DNA of 64,000 nt from Arcobacter venerupis (GTDB lineage Bacteria; Campylobacterota; Campylobacteria; Campylobacterales; Arcobacteraceae), in assembly GCF_013201665.1 (NCBI RefSeq), contig NZ_CP053840.1, positions 806,001 to 870,000 of the forward strand, in the 5' to 3' direction. Shown piece after piece: positions 44,607 to 52,548 of this stretch. Below the pieces are notes generated by a model, which made no database searches, had not been told where the DNA came from, and was given only the letters and a program-made list of their open reading frames with translations. Each line of letters opens with the position of its first letter. Position 1 is the stretch's first letter. A program made the translations under genes and the position numbers.

Positions 44607-46835
44607 TTATCTACTTACTGCATATAAATTGTAGTTTTTTAGGAATTCAATATCTTCATCATTTTTTACATTTTCAGCTAAAACTTTAATATTAAGTAAA
44701 GATGCCAATTCACTAATTGATTCAACAAAACTTTGTTTTGAATAATCTTTACAAATATCGCAAGTATAATCTCTAGCTAATCTTATATAATCTAAATTAA
44801 AATCTTTTAAGTTTCCAAGTGGAATAAATTTAGATTCAAATCTTTTTATAATTATTTTTGCACCACATTTATGAATTTCATCTGCAAAGAATTTGAACTT
44901 ATCTTCATTTTTTGCAACAGCATAAGCAGTTGCAGAAAATACAAGTTGAGGAGCAATACTTTTGTTTTCAAGAATTTTATTTTTAATCCATGCAATGAAT
45001 GCTGTATTATTTATTGATTCTAATGATAAGTTAATTGAAATATCATGTTTAATACTATTTATTAAAATATGATTTACAACTTTTTCAATAACTTTTTTAT
45101 CAAATTCAACTATTTTTTCATATTTTTCAGCGATTGAAACAAATGTTCCTATTGGAATATTATTCCCATCTTTATCTTTAATATTTGCAAAAGCCTCTTG
45201 CATAACAACGTTATCATCATTTGAATTTAAAACTTTGCAATTTCCAATATAATTAACATCAAATCTTGAATTATCTATTATGTCAAAAATTAAATCTCTC
45301 CATGATTCCATATCTCTTGCTAACTCATTTGTATCTGTAATAAAAAATTCATTAGGTCCAATTAAAGTTGCTTTTTCATTAGCTTGAGTTGCACTTTGTA
45401 AAATTTCAGGAGTTGTTCCAATTGGATTAAATGGCGTTCCCCCCACATGAGCAATCTCACTTTTTTTGAATTCAAGTGCTAATTCTTCAAACTCTTTTTT
45501 TAATAACTGAGCAAATTTTACAGCATCTTCATAGTTAGAATTTTTAATAATTAAAGCAAATTCTGAACCAAAAAATCTATATGCACTAATTTTCATCTCA
45601 TCATTTAATTTTGTATATTTTAGTATTTTTGCAAATTTTTTAATAAAATTATCAACTTCATTTGTTGTATGTGATTTTGCAAAAGATGCTAAATCAGCTA
45701 TTTTAATTACAAATACATAACCAGTTGATTTATTTATAAACATCTTTTTCATATCTGTTTCAAAATTTTGTTTTAAACAAAGTCCTGTTAATTCATCGCT
45801 AGAGAGTTTTTTACTTAGACTTTCAAGGGTATTGTTTAATCTATTTATAATTGCTTCTATTTTTGTCGACATATCATTAAAAGCAATGGCAACTGCTTTT
45901 ATTTCTGTTGTCCATGGAAGACTTTCTATAAGACCAAATTTTCCACTTGCAATATTATTTGCTAATTTTTCAAGTTTTTTAAGTGGTTTTAAAATATATT
46001 GAACAAAAATAAATATTAAAGCCATTGAAATTAAAAAGGCAATAAGTGCATAAATACTTGCACTTTTGGCTTGGTCATAAAGTTTAGCATATGCATCACC
46101 TGGATTTGCACTTACATAAATAATTGCACTTGTTTGCCAACCATCACTTATTTCACTTGATTGTTCAACTAAATCAATTGGAATTAGATTTATAAACCAT
46201 TGTGGAATATAATCAAATTTTACATCTCTTGTAACTTTTACTAAAACATTATTAATAGCTAAAGAAGAAGTTGCATTGATTTTTTTACCATTAATATTTG
46301 AAGCGGTAAAAGAAACAATTATATTTTTGCCACTTTGTAAGTTTTCATTTGGTGTAAAAATATAACTATTTTCGACTTCTGGAATATCAGTTTGGGTTTG
46401 AGTATTTATTTCATCAGGATGTTCTAATGCATTTAATTCATTTTCCATACTTGAAACAGATGTTAAAACATCAATTTTTCCAATTTTATCATCAACTTTT
46501 ACATCAGAAATTTGCCATTTATCATTATCTAAATCTTTTGTATTTTTTAACAAATCACTATCATTTATTGCAAAATAAGAGTTTTCTAATCTAATCTCTT
46601 TATAAAAACCTCTATTTGCAATGGCATTTATAATTGATTCGATTTCAGGGTCTTTTTTATCTTTTAGAAGATTTCTTAAACTCATTCCCAAAGAAGTTGC
46701 TGTATCCTGAGCTTTTGTTACTGACTCCGTTTCTAAATACTCTTTAGTGTTTTTAACACTAATAATAAAATTACCTGCAAAAATCATAAAAAATATTATT
46801 GATATGATTATATATAACTGTTTAGACAAAGACAT
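44607..46835 (-). CDS. lapD: LapD-like degenerate GGDEF-EAL c-di-GMP receptor
   Basis: 742 residues. TM1 (about 7-28), a periplasmic LapD/MoxY-type domain (SLGMSLRNLLKDKKD, FANRGFYKEIRL-type motif), TM2 (about 260-285), HAMP (PLKKLEKLANNIASGKFG), then GGDEF degenerated to FFGSEFALII and an EAL domain that lacks EAL and the metal ligands and ends abruptly (NLYAVSR). This is a sensor that binds c-di-GMP and, when bound, sequesters the LapG protease. The gene starts 14 bases after lapG. Confidence 0.85.
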   Translation of the reverse strand: MSLSKQLYIIISIIFFMIFAGNFIISVKNTKEYLETESVTKAQDTATSLGMSLRNLLKDKKDPEIESIINAIANRGFYKEIRLENSYFAINDSDLLKNTKDLDNDKWQISDVKVDDKIGKIDVLTSVSSMENELNALEHPDEINTQTQTDIPEVENSYIFTPNENLQSGKNIIVSFTASNINGKKINATSSLAINNVLVKVTRDVKFDYIPQWFINLIPIDLVEQSSEISDGWQTSAIIYVSANPGDAYAKLYDQAKSASIYALIAFLISMALIFIFVQYILKPLKKLEKLANNIASGKFGLIESLPWTTEIKAVAIAFNDMSTKIEAIINRLNNTLESLSKKLSSDELTGLCLKQNFETDMKKMFINKSTGYVFVIKIADLASFAKSHTTNEVDNFIKKFAKILKYTKLNDEMKISAYRFFGSEFALIIKNSNYEDAVKFAQLLKKEFEELALEFKKSEIAHVGGTPFNPIGTTPEILQSATQANEKATLIGPNEFFITDTNELARDMESWRDLIFDIIDNSRFDVNYIGNCKVLNSNDDNVVMQEAFANIKDKDGNNIPIGTFVSIAEKYEKIVEFDKKVIEKVVNHILINSIKHDISINLSLESINNTAFIAWIKNKILENKSIAPQLVFSATAYAVAKNEDKFKFFADEIHKCGAKIIIKRFESKFIPLGNLKDFNLDYIRLARDYTCDICKDYSKQSFVESISELASLLNIKVLAENVKNDEDIEFLKNYNLYAVSR

Positions 46836-46849
46836 TTTGTATTCCTTTA

Positions 46850-47491
46850 TTAAAATCTACTCATTAAATCTTTCCAAGATCTAAGTTCATTATTCCCAAC
46901 TCTTGCTTCACCTTTTGTTTTAGCTTGCCATAATCCAGAAGCGTTAAAACTATAAACAGGTTTTAAATCAGGTCTTTTTGATGCTAGTTGTAAAGTTTTA
47001 TTAATATTATCTAAAACAACAGGTTCTACTCCTACTTTATGATAATAAGTCAAAACCATATGAGCTTCTTCATATTTACTATTTGCTTTTCTATAAGAAA
47101 CATAAGTGATTCTTAGTTTTTCATCTGGAACCCCTAATTTAATTAAAGAAAAGTATTTCGCTATTGCATAATCTTCACAATCTCCTGCCCCAATTCCCAT
47201 AAATTCAAATGGTGTTGCCCAATAATCTTTAACTCCCCAAACACTTGAATCTGATTTGTAAGTAATTTGATTAAAAAAATCATTTACATTTTTAAGTTGA
47301 TTTAAAATAGATTCATTTTTTGAAGATTCAATCATAGAATCCCAAGCTTCGACTCTATTTTTTCCTTGAACACCAAATTTTTTCTCTATGGCATCTACTT
47401 TTGATTGGTCAATATTAAAGGTTTTTGAAGCAGTTGAAAAAAGAGAGAAAAAAGAGATAAGAATAAAAGATATTATTAATATTTTTTTCAT
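46850..47491 (-). CDS. lapG: LapG-like periplasmic cysteine protease
   Basis: 213 residues with a signal peptide (MKKILIISFILISFFSLFST). Bacterial transglutaminase-like cysteine protease: catalytic Cys105 in GAGDCEDYA, His144 in YEEAHMVL and Asp161 in VVLDNI, the LapG order. It would cleave a large surface adhesin at an internal dialanine site, releasing biofilm cells when c-di-GMP is low. The adhesin is not in this window. Confidence 0.88.
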   Translation of the reverse strand: MKKILIISFILISFFSLFSTASKTFNIDQSKVDAIEKKFGVQGKNRVEAWDSMIESSKNESILNQLKNVNDFFNQITYKSDSSVWGVKDYWATPFEFMGIGAGDCEDYAIAKYFSLIKLGVPDEKLRITYVSYRKANSKYEEAHMVLTYYHKVGVEPVVLDNINKTLQLASKRPDLKPVYSFNASGLWQAKTKGEARVGNNELRSWKDLMSRF

Positions 47492-47544
47492 CTTATCTCC
47501 TTTTTTAACAATATGATAGCCAATATTTGATTAAATATGTAAAA

Positions 47545-48855
47545 TTATTTTAAGAGATTTTTTATCTCTTCTTCGCTAATTTTTTCATTATCATATTTAA
47601 TCGCAATTATATTTTCAGTATTATTTATATACCACTCGTCAATAGCTGTATGGTTTAAATTTCCACTATTTTCTAAATGGAATTCATTAAGTGACAAATA
47701 AGCAAATTTTTTCTTAGATGGATTTGCCATAGTAATAATCAAAATTGCCCATAAAACACAAATTACTGCGATTACAACAACTAAAGTACTAAGTGTTACA
47801 TCTTGATAAAACATTCCACCAATCATACCACCAAGGAAAGTTCCTAAATACCCAGCTGAATTGAAGATTCCTAAAACTAAACCTCTTTGATGAACTTTTG
47901 CAAATTTTGAAGCAAGAGATTGCATAATTGGTTCATGCATATTAAATCCAATAAAGAATATAACAACACCAATTACAAATACAGCTGCACTTGTACTAAA
48001 TCCAATAATTAAATAAGAAACAGCAAAGAAAACAATACCAATGATTAAAATTTCTCTAAATTTACCTTTTTTTTCTGCAATAATCGCAGCAGGTGCCATT
48101 GAAAGAAATCCAAAAATCATAGCAGGAATATATACTTGCCATAAATCAGACATTTGCCATCCGTAAGTTTTAGTTAAAACCATTGGAATAATCATAAATG
48201 CAAATGTCATTAAACCTTTTTGTAAAAAGTTTGTGATATTCATTTTAATTAGATTTACATTTTTTAAAACTGCACCCAATTCAACTTTTTTATTGTAAGT
48301 GTGAGTTATATGTGGAGGATTTGGAACCATTTTAATTAAAACAAAAATAGAACCAAGTGCGATAAACATAGTAATGTAAAATAGAGTTTCAACACCAAAT
48401 TTTGCACCAATTGTAGGACCTGCTGCCATTGATGCTGCAAATGCAACTCCAATAAACATTCCCATTGTAGCCATCGCTTTTGATCTTTGTTCTTCTTTTA
48501 CTAAATCACTAATTGTTGCAGTTACAACGGCACCAATAGCACCAGCACCTTGTAAAAGTCTTCCTAATAATAAAGAATAAATATCAGTAGAAATAGCACA
48601 AATTAAAGAACCAATAGCAAAAAGTAATAATCCAATGATAATTGTGCCTTTTCTTCCTAATTTGTCACTAATTATTCCAAATGGAACTTGGAATATCATT
48701 TGAGTTAAAGCGTAACCACCAATTACAATTCCAACTAAAGTTGGAGTTGCACCTTCTAAATTCATAGCATATACTGATATAACTGGTAAAACTAAAAATA
48801 AACCGAAAAATCTTAGCGCTATAATTGCACTAAGGGGTAAAACTGATTTAATCAT
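47545..48855 (-). CDS. MFS transporter with C-terminal soluble extension
   Basis: 436 residues; 12 TM helices with MFS motifs (GISDKLGRKGTIIIG, LGRLLQGAGAIGAVV). After the last TM there is a ~50-residue cytoplasmic tail (LSLNEFHLENSGNLNH, IAIKYDNEKISEEEIKNLL) resembling a small alpha/beta ferredoxin-like domain. Drug-efflux type by sequence. It diverges from rdgB, 75 bases away. Confidence 0.85.
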   Translation of the reverse strand: MIKSVLPLSAIIALRFFGLFLVLPVISVYAMNLEGATPTLVGIVIGGYALTQMIFQVPFGIISDKLGRKGTIIIGLLLFAIGSLICAISTDIYSLLLGRLLQGAGAIGAVVTATISDLVKEEQRSKAMATMGMFIGVAFAASMAAGPTIGAKFGVETLFYITMFIALGSIFVLIKMVPNPPHITHTYNKKVELGAVLKNVNLIKMNITNFLQKGLMTFAFMIIPMVLTKTYGWQMSDLWQVYIPAMIFGFLSMAPAAIIAEKKGKFREILIIGIVFFAVSYLIIGFSTSAAVFVIGVVIFFIGFNMHEPIMQSLASKFAKVHQRGLVLGIFNSAGYLGTFLGGMIGGMFYQDVTLSTLVVVIAVICVLWAILIITMANPSKKKFAYLSLNEFHLENSGNLNHTAIDEWYINNTENIIAIKYDNEKISEEEIKNLLK

Positions 48856-48930
48856 TTATAATCCTAAACATAATATAATTTGTCGTGATTATAGTTAATA
48901 ATAGTTAATAATAGCTTGAAAAGGATAATA

Positions 48931-49530
48931 GTGAAGATAGTTTTAGCATCTGCAAACAAAGGTAAAATCGCAGAATTTGAAAAATTAATGCCCCATGATG
49001 AGGTAATTGCTTTTAGTGAAATTTTAGGAAAAATAGAAATAGATGAAGACCAAGATACATTCAAAGGTAATGCTATTAAGAAAGCACAAACTATTTATGA
49101 TGAACTCCAAAAAATAGGACAAAAAGATGTGATTGTAATATCTGATGATTCGGGAATTACAGTACCAGCTTTAAATAATGAACCAGGAATTTATTCAGCA
49201 AGATATGCAGGAATTGGTTCAACTGACAAAGAAAATAATGAAAAATTAATCCAAAATTTAAATGCAAAAAATCTAGAAATTACACCTGCATTTTATACAG
49301 CATGTATTTCAATAGTTTATAAAAATGAAGTTTATACAGTTCATGGTTGGATGTATGGAAATGTGATAAATAAAGAGTTAGGTGATGGTGGTTTTGGATA
49401 TGACCCAATGTTTATTCCAAATGGTTTTGATAAAACTTTAGGAGAGTTGGGATATGAAGCCAAAAAAGGGTTTTCTCACAGAACAAAAGCTTTGAATTTA
49501 GCTAAAAAAGTTTTGGATGTTATTCTTTAA
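48931..49530 (+). CDS. rdgB: Non-canonical purine NTP pyrophosphatase (RdgB/HAM1)
   Basis: 199 residues from GTG at 48931; an in-frame TTG at 48916 is rejected because the AAAAGG ribosome binding site lies between the two and family members begin MKIVLA. Motifs: [34 protein letters not shown] in parts, and the late [13 protein letters not shown] and SHRTKAL. It removes ITP, dITP and XTP from the nucleotide pool. Its end overlaps the last pseudopilin gene. Confidence 0.93.
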   Translation: MKIVLASANKGKIAEFEKLMPHDEVIAFSEILGKIEIDEDQDTFKGNAIKKAQTIYDELQKIGQKDVIVISDDSGITVPALNNEPGIYSARYAGIGSTDKENNEKLIQNLNAKNLEITPAFYTACISIVYKNEVYTVHGWMYGNVINKELGDGGFGYDPMFIPNGFDKTLGELGYEAKKGFSHRTKALNLAKKVLDVIL

Positions 49531-49846
49531 CAACTCTTTCATAAAGTGAAATATTATAATCTTTCGCTTTTACAAAAATATCAAGGATAAAAGTAGAATC
49601 TTTTGGTTCTACTTTTGCATAAATATCAAATAAGTCATCTTCAATTTTTAGATGATTTATTCCTTTTAAATTTATATCTTTTAGATAATTTTTTAAAAAT
49701 TCTTTATGATTTTTAGCTTGAATATACAAATATTGATTTGTTAAATTTACACTTCTTAGTGATTTTGTTTCTAATATAAAAATTCCTAAAACTGAAAATA
49801 GTGTTATTAATACTATTGTTATTAAAAGTGTGTAAGCTTTTTTCAT
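49520..49846 (-). CDS. Pilin-like protein 3 of the proC operon
   Basis: 108 residues, a short N-terminal basic region (MKKAYTLL) then a hydrophobic helix [17 protein letters not shown] and a polar C-terminal domain. It lacks the clear GFTLIE-type prepilin site but has the size and layout of a minor pseudopilin, and overlaps the preceding gene by four bases. Possibly part of a transformation-type pseudopilus. Confidence 0.55.
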   Translation of the reverse strand: MKKAYTLLITIVLITLFSVLGIFILETKSLRSVNLTNQYLYIQAKNHKEFLKNYLKDINLKGINHLKIEDDLFDIYAKVEPKDSTFILDIFVKAKDYNISLYERVVKE

Positions 49847-50184
49847 ATCAAAAATTCCCAGTTTTGGATGATTTTATCGTTTAAATTTATATGAATAGAG
49901 ATTTTATTCGCATTTTTATTTAATTTAAACTCTTTTATATTTTCAAGTAATAAACTATTTTTAAAGTATAAATTATTATTTGAATAACTAAATTCATCTA
50001 GTTCATTTAGATGTTTTCCAAAAAACACTTTTGTAGATAATAAATCTATTTTTTGGATTTCTATTTGTTGATTTATTTTATTTTCAAAAAATAACTCTTT
50101 TGTAAAAAGGGTAGAATAGACTATTACTATTGATGAGATTATTAGGGTTAAAATTATTTCCAGAAGAGAAAAACTATTTTTCAT
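49843..50184 (-). CDS. Pilin-like protein 2 (prepilin N-terminal motif)
   Basis: 113 residues beginning MKNSFSLLEIILTLIISS. The short basic leader, then S-F-S-L-L-E with Glu at position +5 after the predicted cleavage site, matches prepilin-peptidase substrates. Small C-terminal domain, no Cys. It overlaps both neighbours, so all are coupled. A minor pseudopilin for DNA uptake or secretion is likely. Confidence 0.7.
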   Translation of the reverse strand: MKNSFSLLEIILTLIISSIVIVYSTLFTKELFFENKINQQIEIQKIDLLSTKVFFGKHLNELDEFSYSNNNLYFKNSLLLENIKEFKLNKNANKISIHINLNDKIIQNWEFLI

Positions 50185-50491
50185 ACTTAAAAACTTTTAT
50201 GTTTTCATTTTCAAATTGATATTTTGAAACAACGATATTTTCAGTGTGTTCTTCATTTATTGTAACTTGTAGATTTTGAGTTGTTTTTAAAAAGTTAGTG
50301 TAATTTTTTGTACTAAAACTATTTTCTAAATTATTTAATAACATATAGTTTTTTTGATTTGTTTCATCGTGATAAGTAGAATATATAAATCCACTTATCA
50401 CAACAGATAAAAAAGTGATACTAATTAGAGTTTCTATTAAGGTAAAACTATTTTTTTCCAAGTTCTGTAGCTTTTTTGTGAGCTTCTTCAA
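50174..50491 (-). CDS. Pilin-like protein 1, overlapping proC
   Basis: 105 residues from ATG at 50491, 44 bases inside proC. A prepilin site NSFTLIETLISITFLS begins about residue 14. A TTG at 50461 (LEKNSF) would give a shorter, more usual leader, so the start is uncertain. In Campylobacter jejuni, as I recall, proC is followed by the natural-transformation gene ctsT; position and gene type agree, but identity is not proven. Confidence 0.65.
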   Translation of the reverse strand: MKKLTKKLQNLEKNSFTLIETLISITFLSVVISGFIYSTYHDETNQKNYMLLNNLENSFSTKNYTNFLKTTQNLQVTINEEHTENIVVSKYQFENENIKVFKYEK

Positions 50492-51212
50492 TAGCTTTTA
50501 TCATTGCGTCTCTCACTCCACACTCTTCAAGTTTTGCATATCCAGCAGCTGTGGTGCCACCAGGACTCATAACCGAATCTTTGATGATTGCAGGGTGAGA
50601 ATGTTTTAATAATGATGCAGTTCCAGAAAATAAACCTTGAACTAATTGGTAACTAAGATGTCTTTCAAGTCCAGCTTTAACAGCACCATCTGCAAGAGCT
50701 TCTGCAATTAGCGCTAAATATGCAGGTCCACTTCCTGCAACTGCTGTTGCAATGTCAAGTTGGTCTTCTGTATTTACCCAAATAACTTGACCTATACTAG
50801 AAAATATTTCCATAGCTACCATTTTTGCTTCATTATCACCTGTAATTGTAGTCATTGAGTTTTGAACTGATGCTGCAACATTTGGCATAGTTCTAATATA
50901 GTGTTGTGCTTTTATTTGTTTTTTTAATGTCTCAAGTTTTGTCCCAGCTAAAATAGATAATAATATATTTGCATTTCCTGAAAGTCTTGCTGAAACGCTT
51001 TGTAGCGCATATGGTTTTACACAAAATAATATATTTTTTCCTGTAATATCTTCATTGTCTTCTAATACTTTTATTGTTATTTGTGGGATTTTTTCTTGAA
51101 TTGCTTTTAGTTTGTCGTTATCTCTTCCAATGATTTCAACTTCATGATTTTTTATTAATCCTCTTGCTAATGATTGTGCCATAATACCATTACCAATTAA
51201 TGTAAGTTTCAT
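50448..51212 (-). CDS. proC: Pyrroline-5-carboxylate reductase
   Basis: 254 residues. An N-terminal Rossmann GNGIMAQSLARGL, then FCVKPYAL, RTMPNVAASV and the C-terminal VAGSGPAYLALIAEALADGAV and SPGGTTAAGYAKLE-type motif are ProC hallmarks. It performs the last step of proline synthesis using NADPH. First gene of an overlapping operon with pseudopilin-like genes. Confidence 0.95.
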   Translation of the reverse strand: MKLTLIGNGIMAQSLARGLIKNHEVEIIGRDNDKLKAIQEKIPQITIKVLEDNEDITGKNILFCVKPYALQSVSARLSGNANILLSILAGTKLETLKKQIKAQHYIRTMPNVAASVQNSMTTITGDNEAKMVAMEIFSSIGQVIWVNTEDQLDIATAVAGSGPAYLALIAEALADGAVKAGLERHLSYQLVQGLFSGTASLLKHSHPAIIKDSVMSPGGTTAAGYAKLEECGVRDAMIKAIEEAHKKATELGKK

Positions 51213-51333
51213 TATATTGCCTTTTTAATTATTTTAGATTAATTATAGCAGATAATTCCTAAGCTATTATTTTGATACAAAATAGTATTAAATTAAATTA
51301 TTTATTGCAAAGTAAAGCATCAAGTGATAAATA

Positions 51334-51663
51334 TTAGAGTTTTGACAATATAACTAAAATAAATGGAACATGATATTTAGGAGCATCAACAATATCAAAT
51401 ATTTTGCATGTCACTCCTGCAAATTTTAAAATATCATCTTTTGTATATTCATGCTCATATGCATCATTTAGTAATTCTAAAGTTTTTTGTGATACTAATT
51501 CTAAATCATCACATTTAACAATATCCTCATCAAGTGTTTTTACAAATTTACAGGCATGTGGAAATGTTTCTAATAGTTCTTTTAATTCTTGTTCTTCAAT
51601 ACCTTCTAAAAGTTGTGAGTACTTATGAAAAAAATCACTTATTTCTTGAAATTTACAAACCAT
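51334..51663 (-). CDS. Small acidic helical protein, unknown
   Basis: 109 residues, mainly helical and acidic (EQELKELLETF, DILKFAGVTCKIFD), with three Cys, no signal peptide. No family recognised. It sits between proC and bamD. The neighbouring genomes place fliW here, but the sequence does not look like FliW. It may be an uncharacterised lineage-specific protein. Confidence 0.55.
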   Translation of the reverse strand: MVCKFQEISDFFHKYSQLLEGIEEQELKELLETFPHACKFVKTLDEDIVKCDDLELVSQKTLELLNDAYEHEYTKDDILKFAGVTCKIFDIVDAPKYHVPFILVILSKL

Positions 51664-51866
51664 ATGATTCCTTTAAGTTTATTTCTTTATATACAAAAAG
51701 TGTACCATTTACTTCATCTTCAATAAGCATTTGCTTGCTTTTTATTATACTTTTTAATTTAACCAAACAAAAATAAATATTTTGTTTAGTTTTATATAAA
51801 ACAAACTGCCAAAAAAATAAGCTAGTATTAGATAGAATATCACTTTTATGAGAAAGGATATTTAAA

Positions 51867-52520
51867 ATGAACGGAAGCTTTAGACTAAAAAACTTATTAT
51901 TAATAGCTTGTACAGCCTTTGTACTTACTGCTTGTTCAAGTAAGAAAGATGAAGAATATAATAAACCAGCAATTTATTGGTATAACAAAATGTTGAAACA
52001 AATAGCTTCTAGTGATTTAGATGCAGCTGATGATACTTATACATCTTTAGAAAGTGAACACAGAAATACACCTTTTGTTCCAACTGCTATGTTGATATTA
52101 GTAAATGCACACATTGATGAAGAAGAGTATGCTCTTGCAAACTTCTATTTAGATGAATATATTAAAAGATTTAGTTTAAGTAAAGATATTGATTATGCAA
52201 GATATCTAAAAATTAAAGCAAACTTTTTAGGATTTAAATACCAATTTAGAGATCAACAATTAATTGAAGACACGTTAACTCAAATTAATGAGTTTAAAGT
52301 GAAATATAAAAATTCACCTTATATGCCTTTAGTTGATACAATTAATTCAAGATTATATATGGCAAAAGCTTCAATGGATAAAGAAATTGCAGAGCTTTAT
52401 ATAAGAAGAGATAAAGAATTAGGAAGTGCTTTTTATGACCAAAAAGTAAAAAATTCTTGGGTTGAACCAACAGAAATTGTACCTGTAGATGTTCCATATT
52501 ACAGAGCAATATTTGAATAA
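51867..52520 (+). CDS. bamD: Outer-membrane assembly lipoprotein BamD
   Basis: 217 residues with a lipoprotein signal (FVLTACSS). TPR-like repeats: AIYWYNKMLKQI, FVPTAMLILVNAHIDEEEYALANFYLDEYIKRF in parts, then KYKNSPYMPLVDTI. BamD is an essential partner of BamA for inserting beta-barrel proteins in the outer membrane. Lon follows 28 bases downstream. Confidence 0.9.
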   Translation: MNGSFRLKNLLLIACTAFVLTACSSKKDEEYNKPAIYWYNKMLKQIASSDLDAADDTYTSLESEHRNTPFVPTAMLILVNAHIDEEEYALANFYLDEYIKRFSLSKDIDYARYLKIKANFLGFKYQFRDQQLIEDTLTQINEFKVKYKNSPYMPLVDTINSRLYMAKASMDKEIAELYIRRDKELGSAFYDQKVKNSWVEPTEIVPVDVPYYRAIFE

Positions 52521-52548
52521 ATTTTATAGATTTTAGGAGTTAAATTAG

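Noticed and set aside
47552-47570. Hairpin at the MFS gene stop as a terminator
   Set aside because: Only a 7-bp stem and no T run on the minus strand after it.
48916-48930. TTG as the start of rdgB
   Set aside because: The AAAAGG ribosome binding site lies after it and the family N terminus MKIVLA begins at the GTG at 48931.
51334-51663. FliW at the position next to bamD and proC
   Set aside because: Position fits what I recall of C. jejuni, but the protein is short, acidic and helical and lacks a beta-barrel FliW pattern.
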